From assembly GCF_000425805.1 (NCBI RefSeq), contig NZ_AUED01000002.1:124001-188000 (forward strand): a stretch of 64,000 nt of DNA, written 5' to 3'. The stretch comes from Pseudomonas vranovensis DSM 16006 (lineage in GTDB: Bacteria > Pseudomonadota > Gammaproteobacteria > Pseudomonadales > Pseudomonadaceae). Positions 44,949 to 55,388 of the stretch are shown in pieces. The translations under genes and the position numbers were made by a program. Below the pieces are notes generated by a model that did not search any database, was not told the origin of the DNA, and saw only the letters and a program-made list of their open reading frames with translations. Within the stretch, counting starts at the first letter, position 1. The number at the start of each line of letters is the position of its first letter.

Positions 44949-46123
44949 GCATTATTCGCTTCGAAGATGTAGACGTTATCTTCTCCAGCCGACCGCGTGA
45001 GGCCCTCAGCCTGCTAGACCAAGGCCTTTCGCGGGAGCAGATCCTGAAGAAAACCGGGCTGGTAGTCGGCGTCGAAAAAGCCAACCTGGACATCAACAAA
45101 GGCGAGATCTGCGTGCTGATGGGCCTGTCCGGTTCGGGCAAGTCGAGCCTGCTGCGCTGCATCAACGGCCTGAACACCGTCAGCCGTGGCAAGTTGTTTG
45201 TCGAGCACGAAGGCTCGCACATCGACATCGCCCACTGCACCCCGGCGGAACTGAAAATGATGCGCACCAAGCGCATCGCCATGGTGTTCCAGAAGTTCGC
45301 CCTGATGCCCTGGCTCACCGTGCGCGAGAACATCAGCTTCGGCCTGGAAATGCAGGGCCGCCCCGAGAAGGAACGGCGCAAGCTGGTCGACGAGAAGCTC
45401 GAGCTGGTCGGCCTGACCCAATGGCGCAACAAAAAGCCCGACGAACTCTCCGGCGGCATGCAGCAACGTGTAGGCCTGGCCCGCGCCCTGGCGATGGACG
45501 CCGATATCCTGCTGATGGACGAACCCTTCTCGGCCCTCGACCCGCTGATTCGCCAGGGCCTGCAGGACGAACTGCTGGAGCTGCAGCGCAAGCTGAGCAA
45601 AACCATCGTGTTCGTGAGTCACGACCTGGACGAAGCGCTGAAGCTGGGCAGCCGAATCGCGATCATGAAGGACGGCAAGATCATCCAGTACAGCAAGCCA
45701 GAAGAAATCGTCCTCAACCCGGCCGACGAATACGTGCGTACCTTCGTCGCCCACACCAACCCCCTCAACGTACTGTGCGGCCGCAGCCTGATGCGCACCC
45801 TGGACAAGTGCAAGCGGATCAACGGCTCGATCTGCCTGGACCCGGGCGGCGATTCGTGGCTGGACCTGGCCGAAGGCAACACCATCAAAGGCGCGCGCCA
45901 GGGCGTCAACGGCCTCGACCTGCAGAACTGGGCGCCAGGAGAAGCAGTGGAAGACCTGGGGCGCAAACCAACCCTGGTCAGCGCCAGCATCGGCATGCGT
46001 GAAGCGCTGCAGATTCGCTACCAGACCGGTAACAAGCTGGTGCTTCAGGAAGGGAATTCAGTGGTGGGGATTCTGGGTGACAGCGAGCTGTATCACGCGT
46101 TGCTGGGCAAGAATCTGGGGTAA
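44945..46123 (+). CDS. cbcV: Choline/betaine/carnitine ABC transporter ATPase
   Basis: A 392-residue ProV/OpuAA-type ATPase. Walker A GLSGSGKSS (Lys67), signature LSGGMQQRVGLARAL, Walker B ILLMDEPFSALD, and H-loop FVSHDLDEAL are all present. The ~120-residue C terminus after residue 270 is the regulatory region found in osmolyte ATPases, though a classic CBS pair is not obvious. It overlaps cbcW by four bases and ends the operon before a REP pair. Confidence 0.94.
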   Translation: MSIIRFEDVDVIFSSRPREALSLLDQGLSREQILKKTGLVVGVEKANLDINKGEICVLMGLSGSGKSSLLRCINGLNTVSRGKLFVEHEGSHIDIAHCTPAELKMMRTKRIAMVFQKFALMPWLTVRENISFGLEMQGRPEKERRKLVDEKLELVGLTQWRNKKPDELSGGMQQRVGLARALAMDADILLMDEPFSALDPLIRQGLQDELLELQRKLSKTIVFVSHDLDEALKLGSRIAIMKDGKIIQYSKPEEIVLNPADEYVRTFVAHTNPLNVLCGRSLMRTLDKCKRINGSICLDPGGDSWLDLAEGNTIKGARQGVNGLDLQNWAPGEAVEDLGRKPTLVSASIGMREALQIRYQTGNKLVLQEGNSVVGILGDSELYHALLGKNLG

Positions 46124-46128
46124 AAAGC

Positions 46129-46183
46129 ATCGCGGGGCAAGCCCGCTCCCACCGGCCTGGTGGGAGCGGGCTTGCCCCGCGAT
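46129..46183. repeat. REP pair between cbcV and hisF
   Basis: Perfect inverted REP pair (ATCGCGGGGCAAGCCCGCTCCCACC / GGTGGGAGCGGGCTTGCCCCGCGAT) around a six-base spacer, between convergent genes, and the cleanest example in the window. Confidence 0.93.
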
Positions 46184-46196
46184 CAGCTTTGCGATT

Positions 46197-46967
46197 TCAG
46201 CGAACGACGATGCCCTGCTTGGCCATGAAGGCCTTGGCTTCAGGCACGGTGTACTCACCGAAGTGGAAGATGCTCGCCGCCAGCACTGCGCTGGCATGCC
46301 CTTCGATAATGCCATCGGCCAGGTGCTGCAGGTTGCCCACACCACCGGAGGCAATCACCGGAATCCCCAGCGCATCGCTGATGGCCCGGGTTACGCCCAG
46401 GTCGAAGCCGTTCTTCATGCCATCCTGATCCATGCTGGTCAGCAGGATCTCACCAGCACCCAGGCCTTCCATTTTCTTTGCCCATTCAACGGCATCCAGG
46501 CCGGTCGGCTTGCGGCCACCGTGGGTGAAGATTTCCCAGCGCGGGGTTTCGCCCGGGCCGGAAACCTTCTTGGCATCGATGGCGACCACAATGCACTGAG
46601 AGCCGAAATGCGCGGCAGCTTCGCCGACGAACTCCGGGTTGAACACCGCGGCAGTGTTGATCGAAACCTTGTCGGCACCGGCGTTGAGCAGGTTGCGGAT
46701 GTCTTGCACGGTGCGCACGCCACCGCCCACGGTCAGCGGGATGAATACCTGGCTGGCCATGCGCTCGACAGTATGCAAGGTGGTGTCACGGCCATCGACG
46801 CTGGCCGTGATGTCGAGAAAGGTGATCTCGTCGGCGCCCTGTTCATCGTAGCGACGGGCGATTTCCACCGGGTCACCGGCATCGCGGATATTCTCGAACT
46901 TGACGCCCTTGACCACTCGGCCGTTGTCGACGTCCAGGCAAGGGATGATGCGCTTGGCCAATGCCAT
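46197..46967 (-). CDS. hisF: Imidazole glycerol phosphate synthase, cyclase subunit
   Basis: A 256-residue TIM barrel. Catalytic Asp11 ([15 protein letters not shown]) and the second catalytic Asp in [11 protein letters not shown] are present, as are the two phosphate-binding loops (GGGV, ASGG). With HisH it makes imidazole glycerol phosphate and AICAR. Last gene of the his cluster, 10 bases after hisA. The ATG at 46967 is the family start. Confidence 0.97.
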   Translation of the reverse strand: MALAKRIIPCLDVDNGRVVKGVKFENIRDAGDPVEIARRYDEQGADEITFLDITASVDGRDTTLHTVERMASQVFIPLTVGGGVRTVQDIRNLLNAGADKVSINTAAVFNPEFVGEAAAHFGSQCIVVAIDAKKVSGPGETPRWEIFTHGGRKPTGLDAVEWAKKMEGLGAGEILLTSMDQDGMKNGFDLGVTRAISDALGIPVIASGGVGNLQHLADGIIEGHASAVLAASIFHFGEYTVPEAKAFMAKQGIVVR

Positions 46968-46977
46968 GGGTCGTTCC

Positions 46978-47715
46978 TCAGCCTTTGTAGGCGTCGCAGA
47001 AGGCTTGCGCCTCGGCAACGTCCAGGGTGCCTTCGTAGATGGCGCGGCCGGTGATCGCACCGATGATGCCTGGCGCCTTGGCGTCGAGCAGGGCCTTGAT
47101 GTCACCCAGGTTGTGGATACCGCCGGAGGCGATGACCGGGATCTTGGTGGCTTCGGCCAGGGCGGCGGTGAACGGCACGTTGCAGCCCTGCATCATGCCG
47201 TCTTTGGCGATGTCGGTGTAGACGATGGCCGAGACGCCGTCAGCCTCGAAACGCTTGGCCAGGTCGATGACCTGCACAGTGCTGACTTCGGCCCAGCCGT
47301 CGGTGGCGACGAAGCCGTCCTTGGCGTCCAGGCCGACAATGACCTTGCCCGGGAAGGCACGGCAGGCTTCTGCGACGAACTCGGGCTCTTTCACTGCCTT
47401 GGTGCCGATGATCACGTAGCTGACGCCGGCCTTGACGTAATGCTCGATGGTTTCCAGCGAGCGGATACCGCCGCCGATCTGGATCGGCAGGTTCGGGTAG
47501 CGCTTGGCAATGGCGGTAACCACTTCGCCATTGACCGGCTGGCCTTCGAAGGCGCCGTTCAGGTCGACCAGATGCAGACGACGGCAGCCGCCCTCGACCC
47601 ATTTGGCGGCCATGCTCACCGGGTCATCGGAAAAAACGGTGGAATCTTCCATACGGCCCTGGCGCAGGCGTACGCAAGCACCGTCCTTGAGATCGATAGC
47701 GGGGATAATCAGCAT
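46978..47715 (-). CDS. hisA: Phosphoribosylformimino-5-aminoimidazole carboxamide ribotide isomerase
   Basis: A 245-residue TIM-barrel isomerase of histidine synthesis, upstream of hisF. Conserved Asp8 ([10 protein letters not shown]) and the second catalytic Asp in [12 protein letters not shown] are visible. It shares the half-barrel repeat with HisF. A 42-base gap separates it from the DUF2164 gene. Confidence 0.97.
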   Translation of the reverse strand: MLIIPAIDLKDGACVRLRQGRMEDSTVFSDDPVSMAAKWVEGGCRRLHLVDLNGAFEGQPVNGEVVTAIAKRYPNLPIQIGGGIRSLETIEHYVKAGVSYVIIGTKAVKEPEFVAEACRAFPGKVIVGLDAKDGFVATDGWAEVSTVQVIDLAKRFEADGVSAIVYTDIAKDGMMQGCNVPFTAALAEATKIPVIASGGIHNLGDIKALLDAKAPGIIGAITGRAIYEGTLDVAEAQAFCDAYKG

Positions 47716-47757
47716 CTGGAAAACCTGTCTATTCGGTAAACAGTGATGCTCGGGAAG

Positions 47758-48018
47758 TCAGTTCTTCTCGAGCGCCCACAGGTCGCTTTCGATGCTTTCG
47801 AACCTCTCTTTGAGGTGCGTCTGCACATCGAAAATCGCCCTGTTGTAGTAGTGCGGGGCAATCTCTTTGGTGAACACGTCCAGGACCTCGGCCACCTCGA
47901 ACGACCCAAGCTGCAGCTCGAAGCGGTCTTCAAGAAAGCGCTTGAGTACCTCCAGTGCCTCGCGTTCCTGTTCCGGTGCGAGCGTGAGGATCGGTGCCTT
48001 GGTCCTGGATTTGCTCAT
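47758..48018 (-). CDS. DUF2164 family protein within the his operon
   Basis: An 86-residue soluble protein (LAPEQEREALEVLKRFLEDRFELQLGSFEVAEVLDVFTKEIAPHYYNRAIFDVQTHL) matching DUF2164. Its ATG overlaps the hisH stop by one base (TAATG), so it is translated with hisH. No role is known. Its fixed place between hisH and hisA in Pseudomonas suggests a link to the operon. Confidence 0.85.
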   Translation of the reverse strand: MSKSRTKAPILTLAPEQEREALEVLKRFLEDRFELQLGSFEVAEVLDVFTKEIAPHYYNRAIFDVQTHLKERFESIESDLWALEKN

Positions 48019-48656
48019 TACCAGCGTCCGTCCCAGGCAGCGAAGTTCTGCAGCAGTTGCAGGCCATGGGTATGGCTCTTCTCCGGGTGGAACTGCACGG
48101 CAAAACGCGAACCTTCAGCCAGCGCGGCGGCAAAATCGACGCCGTAGTGACCACGGCCCACCACCTGCACGGCCTTGGCCGCGGTGATGTAGTAGCTGTG
48201 CACGAAGTAGAAACGTGCAAGGTCGGGGATGTTGTGCCACAGCGGGTGATCGATGGCCTGGGTGACCTCGTTCCAGCCCATGTGCGGCACTTTCAGGTGC
48301 TCGCCGTCTTCGTGCAGGTCCTTGCCGAAGAACTTCACGTTGCCGGGAAACAGTCCGATGCAGTCGACGCCGTCGTTCTCTTCACTGTGATCGAGCAGCG
48401 CCTGCATGCCCACGCAGATGCCGAGGAACGGACGGTCCTGGCTGACTTCACGCACCAGGCTGTCAAAGCCCAGGCGGCGGATCTCGGCCATGCAGTCGCG
48501 GATCGCGCCAACACCCGGAAATACCACGCGGTCAGCCTCGCGGATCACCGCAGCATCGCTGGTGATCAGCACCTTGCCGGCGCCTACATGCTCCAGGGCC
48601 TTGGCCACCGAGTGCAGGTTGCCCATGCCATAGTCGATTACGGCAACTGTCTGCAT
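48018..48656 (-). CDS. hisH: Imidazole glycerol phosphate synthase, glutamine amidotransferase subunit
   Basis: A 212-residue class I glutaminase. The nucleophile is Cys81 (FLGICVGMQ), with the His/Glu of VQFHPEKSH completing the triad and the oxyanion-strand PGVGA at 47-51. It supplies ammonia to HisF. Start and stop overlap hisB and the DUF2164 gene by one base each (TAATG). Confidence 0.96.
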   Translation of the reverse strand: MQTVAVIDYGMGNLHSVAKALEHVGAGKVLITSDAAVIREADRVVFPGVGAIRDCMAEIRRLGFDSLVREVSQDRPFLGICVGMQALLDHSEENDGVDCIGLFPGNVKFFGKDLHEDGEHLKVPHMGWNEVTQAIDHPLWHNIPDLARFYFVHSYYITAAKAVQVVGRGHYGVDFAAALAEGSRFAVQFHPEKSHTHGLQLLQNFAAWDGRW

Positions 48657-49249
48657 TACAGGCAACCCTTGGTCGACGGCATCTGACCGGCCATGCGCTC
48701 ATCGAGCTCGATGGCCATGCGCAGCGCGCGGCCGAAAGCCTTGAACACGGTTTCGATCTGGTGGTGGGTGTTGTGCCCACGCAGGTTGTCGATGTGCAGG
48801 GTGACGTTGGCGTGGTTGACGAAGCCCTGGAAGAATTCCTGGAACAGGTCGACATCGAAGCCGCCTACCGAGGCGCGGGTATAGGGCACGTGCATCTGCA
48901 GGCCTGGGCGGCCGGAGAAGTCGATAACCACACGCGACAGTGCTTCGTCGAGCGGTACATAGGCGTGGCCGTAGCGGCGGATGCCTTTTTTGTCACCGAT
49001 GGCCTGGTTGAACGCCTGGCCCAGGGTGATCCCGACGTCTTCGACGGTATGGTGATCGTCGATATGCAGGTCGCCCTTGCATTCGATGTCGAGATCGATC
49101 AGCCCATGTCGGGCGATCTGGTCGAGCATATGTTCAAGGAAAGGCACACCGATATCGAATCGGGCCTTGCCGCTGCCATCCAGGTTGATCGAGGCCTTGA
49201 TCTGGGTCTCCAGAGTATTGCGCTCGACGGAAGCCTTACGTTCGACCAT
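48656..49249 (-). CDS. hisB: Imidazoleglycerol-phosphate dehydratase
   Basis: A 197-residue monofunctional HisB. The two manganese-binding motifs [14 protein letters not shown] and [16 protein letters not shown] are complete. First gene of the hisB-hisH-DUF2164-hisA-hisF unit. The ATG at 49249 has GGAG six bases upstream; a GTG three bases earlier is too close to that site. Confidence 0.96.
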   Translation of the reverse strand: MVERKASVERNTLETQIKASINLDGSGKARFDIGVPFLEHMLDQIARHGLIDLDIECKGDLHIDDHHTVEDVGITLGQAFNQAIGDKKGIRRYGHAYVPLDEALSRVVIDFSGRPGLQMHVPYTRASVGGFDVDLFQEFFQGFVNHANVTLHIDNLRGHNTHHQIETVFKAFGRALRMAIELDERMAGQMPSTKGCL

Positions 49250-49287
49250 CACCAGCTCCGCAAAATCATTGGGCGAAAAAGGCGATC

Positions 49288-49316
49288 ATTATAGGCCCAG
49301 ATATGTCTGGCATGAA
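49288..49316 (-). promoter_or_regulatory. Candidate sigma-70 promoter of the his operon
   Basis: On the minus strand TTCATG (49316-49311), 17 bases, TATAAT (49293-49288). A start near 49281 gives a ~32-base leader before hisB, too short for a leader-peptide attenuator. Confidence 0.55.
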
Positions 49317-49335
49317 ACGAAGATGACATGTGGCA

Positions 49336-49358
49336 GGGGATTTACCTGGTAAATCCCC
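49336..49358. terminator. Hairpin between hisB promoter and the OFA transporter gene
   Basis: Stem GGGGATTTA / TAAATCCCC with a five-base loop, 30 bases after the transporter stop. No T-run follows on the minus strand, so it may be a Rho-assisted terminator that insulates the his promoter. Confidence 0.45.
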
Positions 49359-49387
49359 CAAATCGCACAAATTTCCGCAGCCGCGGG

Positions 49388-51040
49388 TCAGTTGAACAGC
49401 ACCGCCGTCTTCTGCAGCGTCACCCAGATCCCCCAGGCCAGCGGAATGCCCACTACCAGCCAGGCGGCGATCACCAACGGCAAGGTGCCCGGCGCCGCAT
49501 GCCACTCCAGCACCCGCGCGCTGCCCTGGTCATGGCCCAGCGCCTGTTCGGCCGCCAGTTGTTCGTCGGTCATGAAGTATTTGTCGGCCACCGGGCGTAC
49601 CAGCGCGTTGCAGATAAAGCCCAGCACCAGCAAGCCGGCGAGGATGTACAAGGTGATGTCGTACACCGCCGCGCGATCGACCCCCAGCGACAGTTGGTAC
49701 TCGCGCAAATACGTGATCAACACCGGGCCAAGCACCCCGGCAGCCGCCCAGGCGGTCAGCAGGCGACCGTGAATGGCCCCGACCATCTGCGTACCGAACA
49801 GGTCGGCCAGGTAGGCCGGCACCGTGGCAAAGCCACCGCCATACATAGACAGGATGATGCAGAACGCCGCCACGAAGAGGGCGATGTTGCCCACCTGCCC
49901 CATGTTCGGCACCAGTGCATACAGGGCAACGCCCAGGGCGAAGAAGGCAAAGTAGGTGTTCTTGCGCCCTATATAGTCGGAGAACGACGCCCAGAAAAAC
50001 CGCCCGCCAATGTTGAACAGGCTGAGCAACCCGGTAAAGCCGGCGGCGATGGCGGCGATCTGCGCCAGCTGTGCGGTGTTGAGCTGGCTGAAGGTCAGGT
50101 CATTACCCAGCAGTTTGCCGGCAAAAACCTCCTGCAGCAGTGGCGAGGCCATGCCCAGGATGCCGATACCCGCCGAAACGTTCAGGCACAACACCAACCA
50201 GATCAGTGCAAACTGCGGGGTTTTCCACGCCACGCTGACATGCACATGGCGGTGGGTGATCATCGCGTTGTTGGCCTTTTTCAGCGGAGCGGTCCAACCC
50301 TCGGGCTTCCAGCCGGTGGGCGGCACACGGTAGGCCAGGGCACCGCCGATCATGAAGATGAAGTAGATGACCGCCATCACCACGAAGCTCTGCCATACGC
50401 CGACACCTCCAGGGCTGGCGAAGTGGTTCATCAAGGCTGCCGCCAGCGGTGCGCCAACCATGGCCCCGCCGCCAAAGCCCATGATCGCCATGCCGGTGGC
50501 CATGCCGCGCTTGTCCGGGAACCACTTGATCAACGTCGAGACCGGCGATATGTACCCCAGGCCCAGGCCGATTCCGCCGATCACCCCCGAACCCAGCCAC
50601 ATCAACCAGAGCTGGTGGGTGTAGATACCCAGCGCCGAAAGCAGTAAACCACCGCACCAGCACAGTGCCGACACCACACCGGCCTTGCGCGGCCCGGCAT
50701 GCTCCAGCCAACCGCCCCAGACCGCCGCCGAGCAGCCCAGGAACACAAAGAACAGGGTGTAGATCCAGCTCAGCATCGAGATCTGCCAGTCGCAGTCGGC
50801 GCTGAACAGGCGGGCAAAGAAGCTCATGTCGGGCGCACAGGCAACCGGCGCGGTGATGCCGACGGCCTGGGACAACGGCAGCCAGAACACCGAAAAACCG
50901 TAGGCCATACCGATACACAAGTGGATCGCCAGAGCGGCGGGCGGTACCAGCCAGCGGTTGAAGCCGGGCGTGGCGATAATCCGCTCCTTGGACAGGAAAC
51001 CCGGGGGGCTGGCTTTTGCGCCTGCCGTGATGCTGTTCAT
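49388..51040 (-). CDS. OFA-family MFS transporter with fused small C-terminal subunit domain
   Basis: A 550-residue major facilitator of the oxalate/formate antiporter family, with about 12 membrane segments (WLVPPAALAIHLCIGMAYGFSVFWLPLS at the start; KWFPDKRGMATGMAIMGFGGGAM loop). The last ~35 residues (PLVIAAWLVVGIPLAWGIWVTLQKTAVLF) form an extra helix that resembles the separately encoded 'MFS transporter small subunit' of other pseudomonad OFA systems, so here it seems fused. Substrate is probably a small monocarboxylate, not established. Stands alone. Confidence 0.85.
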   Translation of the reverse strand: MNSITAGAKASPPGFLSKERIIATPGFNRWLVPPAALAIHLCIGMAYGFSVFWLPLSQAVGITAPVACAPDMSFFARLFSADCDWQISMLSWIYTLFFVFLGCSAAVWGGWLEHAGPRKAGVVSALCWCGGLLLSALGIYTHQLWLMWLGSGVIGGIGLGLGYISPVSTLIKWFPDKRGMATGMAIMGFGGGAMVGAPLAAALMNHFASPGGVGVWQSFVVMAVIYFIFMIGGALAYRVPPTGWKPEGWTAPLKKANNAMITHRHVHVSVAWKTPQFALIWLVLCLNVSAGIGILGMASPLLQEVFAGKLLGNDLTFSQLNTAQLAQIAAIAAGFTGLLSLFNIGGRFFWASFSDYIGRKNTYFAFFALGVALYALVPNMGQVGNIALFVAAFCIILSMYGGGFATVPAYLADLFGTQMVGAIHGRLLTAWAAAGVLGPVLITYLREYQLSLGVDRAAVYDITLYILAGLLVLGFICNALVRPVADKYFMTDEQLAAEQALGHDQGSARVLEWHAAPGTLPLVIAAWLVVGIPLAWGIWVTLQKTAVLFN

Positions 51041-51254
51041 TTGTTGTAGTCCCTCGTAGAAATGGTCAGCTCACGGCTCACGACCTTGGCCGGCAGGCAC
51101 TGGTCGTCTTATTTGGCACAATTGCCCTGCAAAACGCGACAAAACGCCACAGCAGGACCCGCGAGCGGCGAAAGAGTAGCATTAGCCGCCCGCACTGAAA
51201 GCAAGCTGATCCCGTCTTTTGCTCAACAACTGAACCCGTGTGCAAGGAACTGTC

Positions 51255-51659
51255 ATGCCCATCGTTGTCGAAACCCTGACCACTCCCAGCCAGCAAGACC
51301 TGCAGGACCTGGCCAGGCTCTATGCCGACGCCCCCGCCTGGATGCTCGCCGGCCCCGAACAGGCCCTGGCCCTGGTCAGCGCAGCACTTGAGGACGGCAG
51401 CCTGATCGCCGCGCGATTCAACGATCGCCTGCTCGGCGCTGCCCGCCTGCAGCGTGAGGATGTAGCCTGGCAATTGAGCGACTTGTGCGTACGCTCATTG
51501 ACCCGGCGCCGCGGCGTCGGGCTGCGCCTGGTCAACGAGGCACAGCGGTTGGCACAAGAAGCAGGGGCTGGGTTGCGTCTGTTTTCAAAGCAGGAAAGCG
51601 CTGAGATGAACGCGCTATTGGCACCACTGAACCTGAAGCTGGATGTGGCACAACTGTAG
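51255..51659 (+). CDS. PanZ/PanM-like acetyl-CoA-binding GNAT protein
   Basis: A 134-residue GNAT-fold protein (LSDLCVRSLTRRRGVGLRLVNEAQRLAQEAG contains the acetyl-CoA-binding R-R-x-G-V-G loop). Length and pattern fit the PanZ family, which binds PanD and senses acetyl-CoA in enterobacteria. Whether this homologue acts on PanD is unknown, since panD is not in the window. The ATG at 51255 has AAGGA seven bases upstream. Confidence 0.75.
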   Translation: MPIVVETLTTPSQQDLQDLARLYADAPAWMLAGPEQALALVSAALEDGSLIAARFNDRLLGAARLQREDVAWQLSDLCVRSLTRRRGVGLRLVNEAQRLAQEAGAGLRLFSKQESAEMNALLAPLNLKLDVAQL

Positions 51660-51756
51660 GAAAAATTCCTGACAGCGCGGCATCACTCCAGCGTCAACGA
51701 CCGCAGCGCTATACTCTGCGGCTGAATTTTAGAAATCGGACTACAAGGACTCGCCC

Positions 51757-54003
51757 ATGAAAGCGTTCGGCAAAATCCTGGGGCTGGTGCTTCTCGGGCT
51801 GTTGCTGATCATTGTGGCTCTGGGCTTCGCCCTGACCCACCTCTTCGATCCCAACGACTACAAAGACGAGATTCGCCAGCTGGCACGCGACAAGGCCCAC
51901 ATCGAGTTGACGCTCAATGGTGATATCGGCTGGAGCCTGTTCCCCTGGCTGGGGCTGGAACTGCATGAAGCCAGCATCGCCACCCTGAACAATCCGAAAG
52001 TGCCCTTTGCCGACCTGCAGATGCTTGGCCTTTCAGTGCGCGTGCTGCCCCTGCTGCGCCGTGAAGTGCAAATGAGCGATGTGCGTGTCGAAGGCCTGAA
52101 CCTGACCCTGAGCCGCGACGAGAACGGCCATGGCAACTGGGAAGACATCGGCAAGCCGCTGCCGGCTGCCACGCCGGCACCTGGCGAAGGCACCCCGCCT
52201 GCCGCCGATGGCACGGCCCAGGCCGAGAGCAAGAGCGACGCCAGCGACCGCCCTGTGAAGCTGGACATCGACAGCCTGACCGTGAACAACGCCCGGGTGC
52301 AGTACACCGATGCCCGCAGCGGCCAGACCTTTGGCGCCGAAAGCATCCAGTTGAGCACCGGCGCCGTACACGAAGGCGTGAACATCCCGCTGAAGCTGAC
52401 CGCCTTCCTCAGTGCCGGCCAGCCAGTGATCAAGGCGCGTACCGAGCTCAACGGCGAGCTGCGCTTTGACCGTCGCCTCAAGCGCTACCAGTTCGAAGAC
52501 ATGAAACTCAGCGGTGAGGCCTCGGGTGAACCGTTGCAGGGCAAGACCATGAGCTTTGCCGCCCAGGGCCAGTTGTTGGTCGATCTGGCAGCCAACGTCG
52601 CCGAATGGAACGGCTTGAAGCTGTCGGCCAACCAATTGCGCGCCCTCGGCGAGTTGAACGTGCGTGACTTGGACAAAACCCCCCAGCTGACCGGCGGCCT
52701 GTCCATCGCCCAGCTCGACCTGCGCAAGTTCCTCGACAGCATCGGCCGCCCACTGCCGGCCTCGGCCGACGCCACCACCCTGAGCAAGTTCGAGATGGTC
52801 AGCCGCCTGCAAGGCAGCCCTACCAGCCTTGCCCTGGAAGACCTGGCAGTAAAACTCGACGACAGCACCTTCAGCGGCCGCCTGGCCGTCGAAGACTTCG
52901 CCAAGCAAGCCCTGCGCATCCAGCTCAAGGCCGACAAGTTCGACGCCGACCGCTACATGCCGGTCAAGAGCGAAGCGGCCGCCAGCGCCACGGCGGCGCG
53001 TCAGGCCGAGGTCAAGAGCAAGGAAGACAGCGCCCTGGCCACCGCCGGCAACACGCCGCTGCCCGACGCTCCTACCCAGGTGGCCTGGAGCAACGACAAG
53101 CTGCTGCCGGTCGACCGCCTGCGTAAAGTCGACCTGCAGGCCGATCTGACCTTCGGCCTGCTGACCCTGGAGAAGCTGCCGATCGAGAACGCCCACCTCA
53201 AAGCCCAGGGCCAAGGTGGCCTGATCACCCTCGAAACCCTGAGCGGCGGCCTCTACAACGGCGACTTCGCCACCAAGGGCACCCTCGATGTACGCCCCGC
53301 GGTGCCGCAGATTGGCCTGAACACCAAGATCAACCGAGTGCCGGTGGAGCACTTCATCAAGAGCCAGACCGAAACCCCGCCGGTCAAAGGCCTGTTGACC
53401 CTCAACAGCGACCTGACCGCCACCGGCAACAGCCAGAAGGCCCTGGTCGACACCCTCAACGGCAACGCCAGCTTCGTCATCAACGACGGCATCCTGGTCA
53501 ACGCCAACCTTGAACAGCAACTGTGCCAGGCCATCGCTACGCTGAACCGCAAGTCCTTGAGCGGCGAGCCTCGGGGCAAGGACACGCCGTTCCAGGAGCT
53601 CAAGGGCACCCTGGTGCTGCGCAACGGCGTCGCCAGCAACCCGGACCTCAAGGCACGCATTCCGGGCCTGACCGTCAACGGTCGCGGCGACCTCGACCTG
53701 CGCGTGCTCGGCATGGACTACCGCATCGGCGTGATCGTCGAGGGCGACAAGCGCGACATGCCGGACCCGGCCTGTCAGGTGGGCGAGCGCTACGTGGGCC
53801 TGGAATTGCCGCTGCAGTGCCGTGGCCCGCTGGAGCTGGGCGCCAAGGCCTGCCGCCTGGACAAGGACGGCCTGGGCAAGGTTGCCGCCAAACTCGCTGG
53901 CGACCGGGTCAGCGAGAAACTGAGCGACAAGATCGACGAGAAGCTCGGTGACAAGGTGAGCCCGGAACTCAAGGATGCACTCAAGGGGTTGTTCAAGCGA
54001 TGA
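51757..54003 (+). CDS. AsmA-family protein
   Basis: A 748-residue envelope protein with an N-terminal membrane anchor (GKILGLVLLGLLLIIVALGFALTHLF, residues 5-30) and a long periplasmic beta-rich chain with AsmA/chorein-like start (DPNDYKDEIRQLARDKAHIELTLNGDIGWSLFPWLGLEL) and C-terminal conserved block (NGNASFVINDGILVNANLEQQLCQAIATLNR). The C-terminal tail is heptad-like ([29 protein letters not shown]). AsmA-like proteins are thought to bridge the envelope for lipid transport. The 3' end overlaps mutY by four bases. Confidence 0.88.
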   Translation: MKAFGKILGLVLLGLLLIIVALGFALTHLFDPNDYKDEIRQLARDKAHIELTLNGDIGWSLFPWLGLELHEASIATLNNPKVPFADLQMLGLSVRVLPLLRREVQMSDVRVEGLNLTLSRDENGHGNWEDIGKPLPAATPAPGEGTPPAADGTAQAESKSDASDRPVKLDIDSLTVNNARVQYTDARSGQTFGAESIQLSTGAVHEGVNIPLKLTAFLSAGQPVIKARTELNGELRFDRRLKRYQFEDMKLSGEASGEPLQGKTMSFAAQGQLLVDLAANVAEWNGLKLSANQLRALGELNVRDLDKTPQLTGGLSIAQLDLRKFLDSIGRPLPASADATTLSKFEMVSRLQGSPTSLALEDLAVKLDDSTFSGRLAVEDFAKQALRIQLKADKFDADRYMPVKSEAAASATAARQAEVKSKEDSALATAGNTPLPDAPTQVAWSNDKLLPVDRLRKVDLQADLTFGLLTLEKLPIENAHLKAQGQGGLITLETLSGGLYNGDFATKGTLDVRPAVPQIGLNTKINRVPVEHFIKSQTETPPVKGLLTLNSDLTATGNSQKALVDTLNGNASFVINDGILVNANLEQQLCQAIATLNRKSLSGEPRGKDTPFQELKGTLVLRNGVASNPDLKARIPGLTVNGRGDLDLRVLGMDYRIGVIVEGDKRDMPDPACQVGERYVGLELPLQCRGPLELGAKACRLDKDGLGKVAAKLAGDRVSEKLSDKIDEKLGDKVSPELKDALKGLFKR

Positions 54004-55064
54004 GCCCCGAGCAGTTTTCCAGCGCCGTACTGGCGTGGTACGACCGTAACGGCCGTCATGACCTGCCCTGGCAACAGGGCATCAACCCGTATCGGGTGTG
54101 GGTCTCGGAGATCATGTTACAGCAGACCCAGGTCAGCACCGTGCTCAATTACTTCGCTCGCTTCATGGAAGCGCTGCCCACCGTGCAGGCCCTGGCCAAG
54201 GCACCTGAAGACGAAGTGCTGCACCTGTGGACAGGCCTGGGTTACTACACCCGGGCGCGCAACCTGCAGAAAACCGCGAAGATCGTCGTCGAGCAGTACG
54301 GCGGCGAATTTCCCCGCGATGTCGAGAAGCTCACCGACCTACCCGGCATCGGCCTGTCTACCGCCGGCGCCATTGCCAGTATCAGCATGGGCCTGCGCGC
54401 GCCGATCCTCGACGGCAACGTCAAGCGCGTGCTGGCCCGCTACACCGCCCAGGAGGGTTACCCGGGCGAGCCCAAGGTGGCCAAGGCGCTGTGGGCCAAT
54501 GCCGAACGCTACACCCCGCACGCCAGGGTCAACCACTACACCCAGGCGATGATGGACCTGGGCGCCACCTTGTGTACTCGCAGCAAGCCCAGTTGCCTGC
54601 TGTGTCCGCTCAAGGTCGGTTGTGAAGCGCACATGCTCGGCCAGGAGATCCGCTACCCGATCCCCAAGCCGCGCAAAGAGCTGCCCCAGCGACGCACCCT
54701 GATGCCGCTGCTGGCCAACCCCGAAGGCGCCATCCTGCTTTACCGTCGCCCTTCCAGCGGCCTGTGGGGTGGTTTGTGGAGCCTGCCGGAGCTCGACAAC
54801 CTGGAGCAGCTCGAAGACCTGGCCGAGCAGCACGGCCTGAACCTGGCTGGCAGCCAGGCGCTGGACAGCCTGACCCACACCTTCAGCCACTTCCAGCTGG
54901 CCATTGAACCCTGGCTGGTCCGGGTCGATGACACCCGGGCCCACGTGGCCGAGGCCGACTGGCTCTGGTATAACCTCGCCACCCCGCCGCGCCTGGGCCT
55001 TGCCGCCCCGGTGAAAAAACTGCTTAAGCGCGCGGCCGACGTTTTGATTGCAGGAGAGTCGTGA
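54000..55064 (+). CDS. mutY: Adenine DNA glycosylase
   Basis: A 354-residue MutY that removes adenine opposite 8-oxoguanine. Catalytic Glu37 ([11 protein letters not shown]) and Asp138 ([11 protein letters not shown]), the helix-hairpin-helix [12 protein letters not shown], and 4Fe-4S cysteines 192, 199, 202 and 208 are all in place. The C-terminal NUDIX-like domain is present. It overlaps the AsmA-like gene by four bases and yggX by one base. Confidence 0.97.
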   Translation: MSPEQFSSAVLAWYDRNGRHDLPWQQGINPYRVWVSEIMLQQTQVSTVLNYFARFMEALPTVQALAKAPEDEVLHLWTGLGYYTRARNLQKTAKIVVEQYGGEFPRDVEKLTDLPGIGLSTAGAIASISMGLRAPILDGNVKRVLARYTAQEGYPGEPKVAKALWANAERYTPHARVNHYTQAMMDLGATLCTRSKPSCLLCPLKVGCEAHMLGQEIRYPIPKPRKELPQRRTLMPLLANPEGAILLYRRPSSGLWGGLWSLPELDNLEQLEDLAEQHGLNLAGSQALDSLTHTFSHFQLAIEPWLVRVDDTRAHVAEADWLWYNLATPPRLGLAAPVKKLLKRAADVLIAGES

Positions 55065-55336
55065 TGACCCGCACCGTAATGTGCCGCAAGTACAAAGAAG
55101 AACTGCCAGGCCTTGAGCGCCCACCGTACCCCGGCGCCAAGGGCCAGGACATCTATGAGCACATCTCGCAGAAGGCCTGGGCCGACTGGCAGAAAGAACA
55201 GACCATGTTGATCAACGAGAAGCGCCTGAACATGATGAACGCCGAGGACCGCAAATTCCTCCAGGGCGAGATGGACAAGTTCTTCTCCGGCCAGGAATAC
55301 GAGAAGGCCGAAGGCTACGTTCCACCGGCCGAATAA
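55064..55336 (+). CDS. yggX: Oxidative damage protection protein (probable Fe(2+) trafficking protein)
   Basis: A 90-residue YggX ([42 protein letters not shown]) with the single conserved Cys7. It protects iron-sulfur proteins from oxidation in enterobacteria. The neighbour MutY is an Fe-S repair enzyme, and the mutY-yggX pair is conserved. The ATG at 55064 shares a base with the mutY stop (TGATG); a GTG one codon earlier is possible. Confidence 0.94.
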   Translation: MTRTVMCRKYKEELPGLERPPYPGAKGQDIYEHISQKAWADWQKEQTMLINEKRLNMMNAEDRKFLQGEMDKFFSGQEYEKAEGYVPPAE

Positions 55337-55388
55337 CCCCGGAAAATCGTAAGCGACGGAATTAATTTAAAAAATTTTAAAAAAGTCG

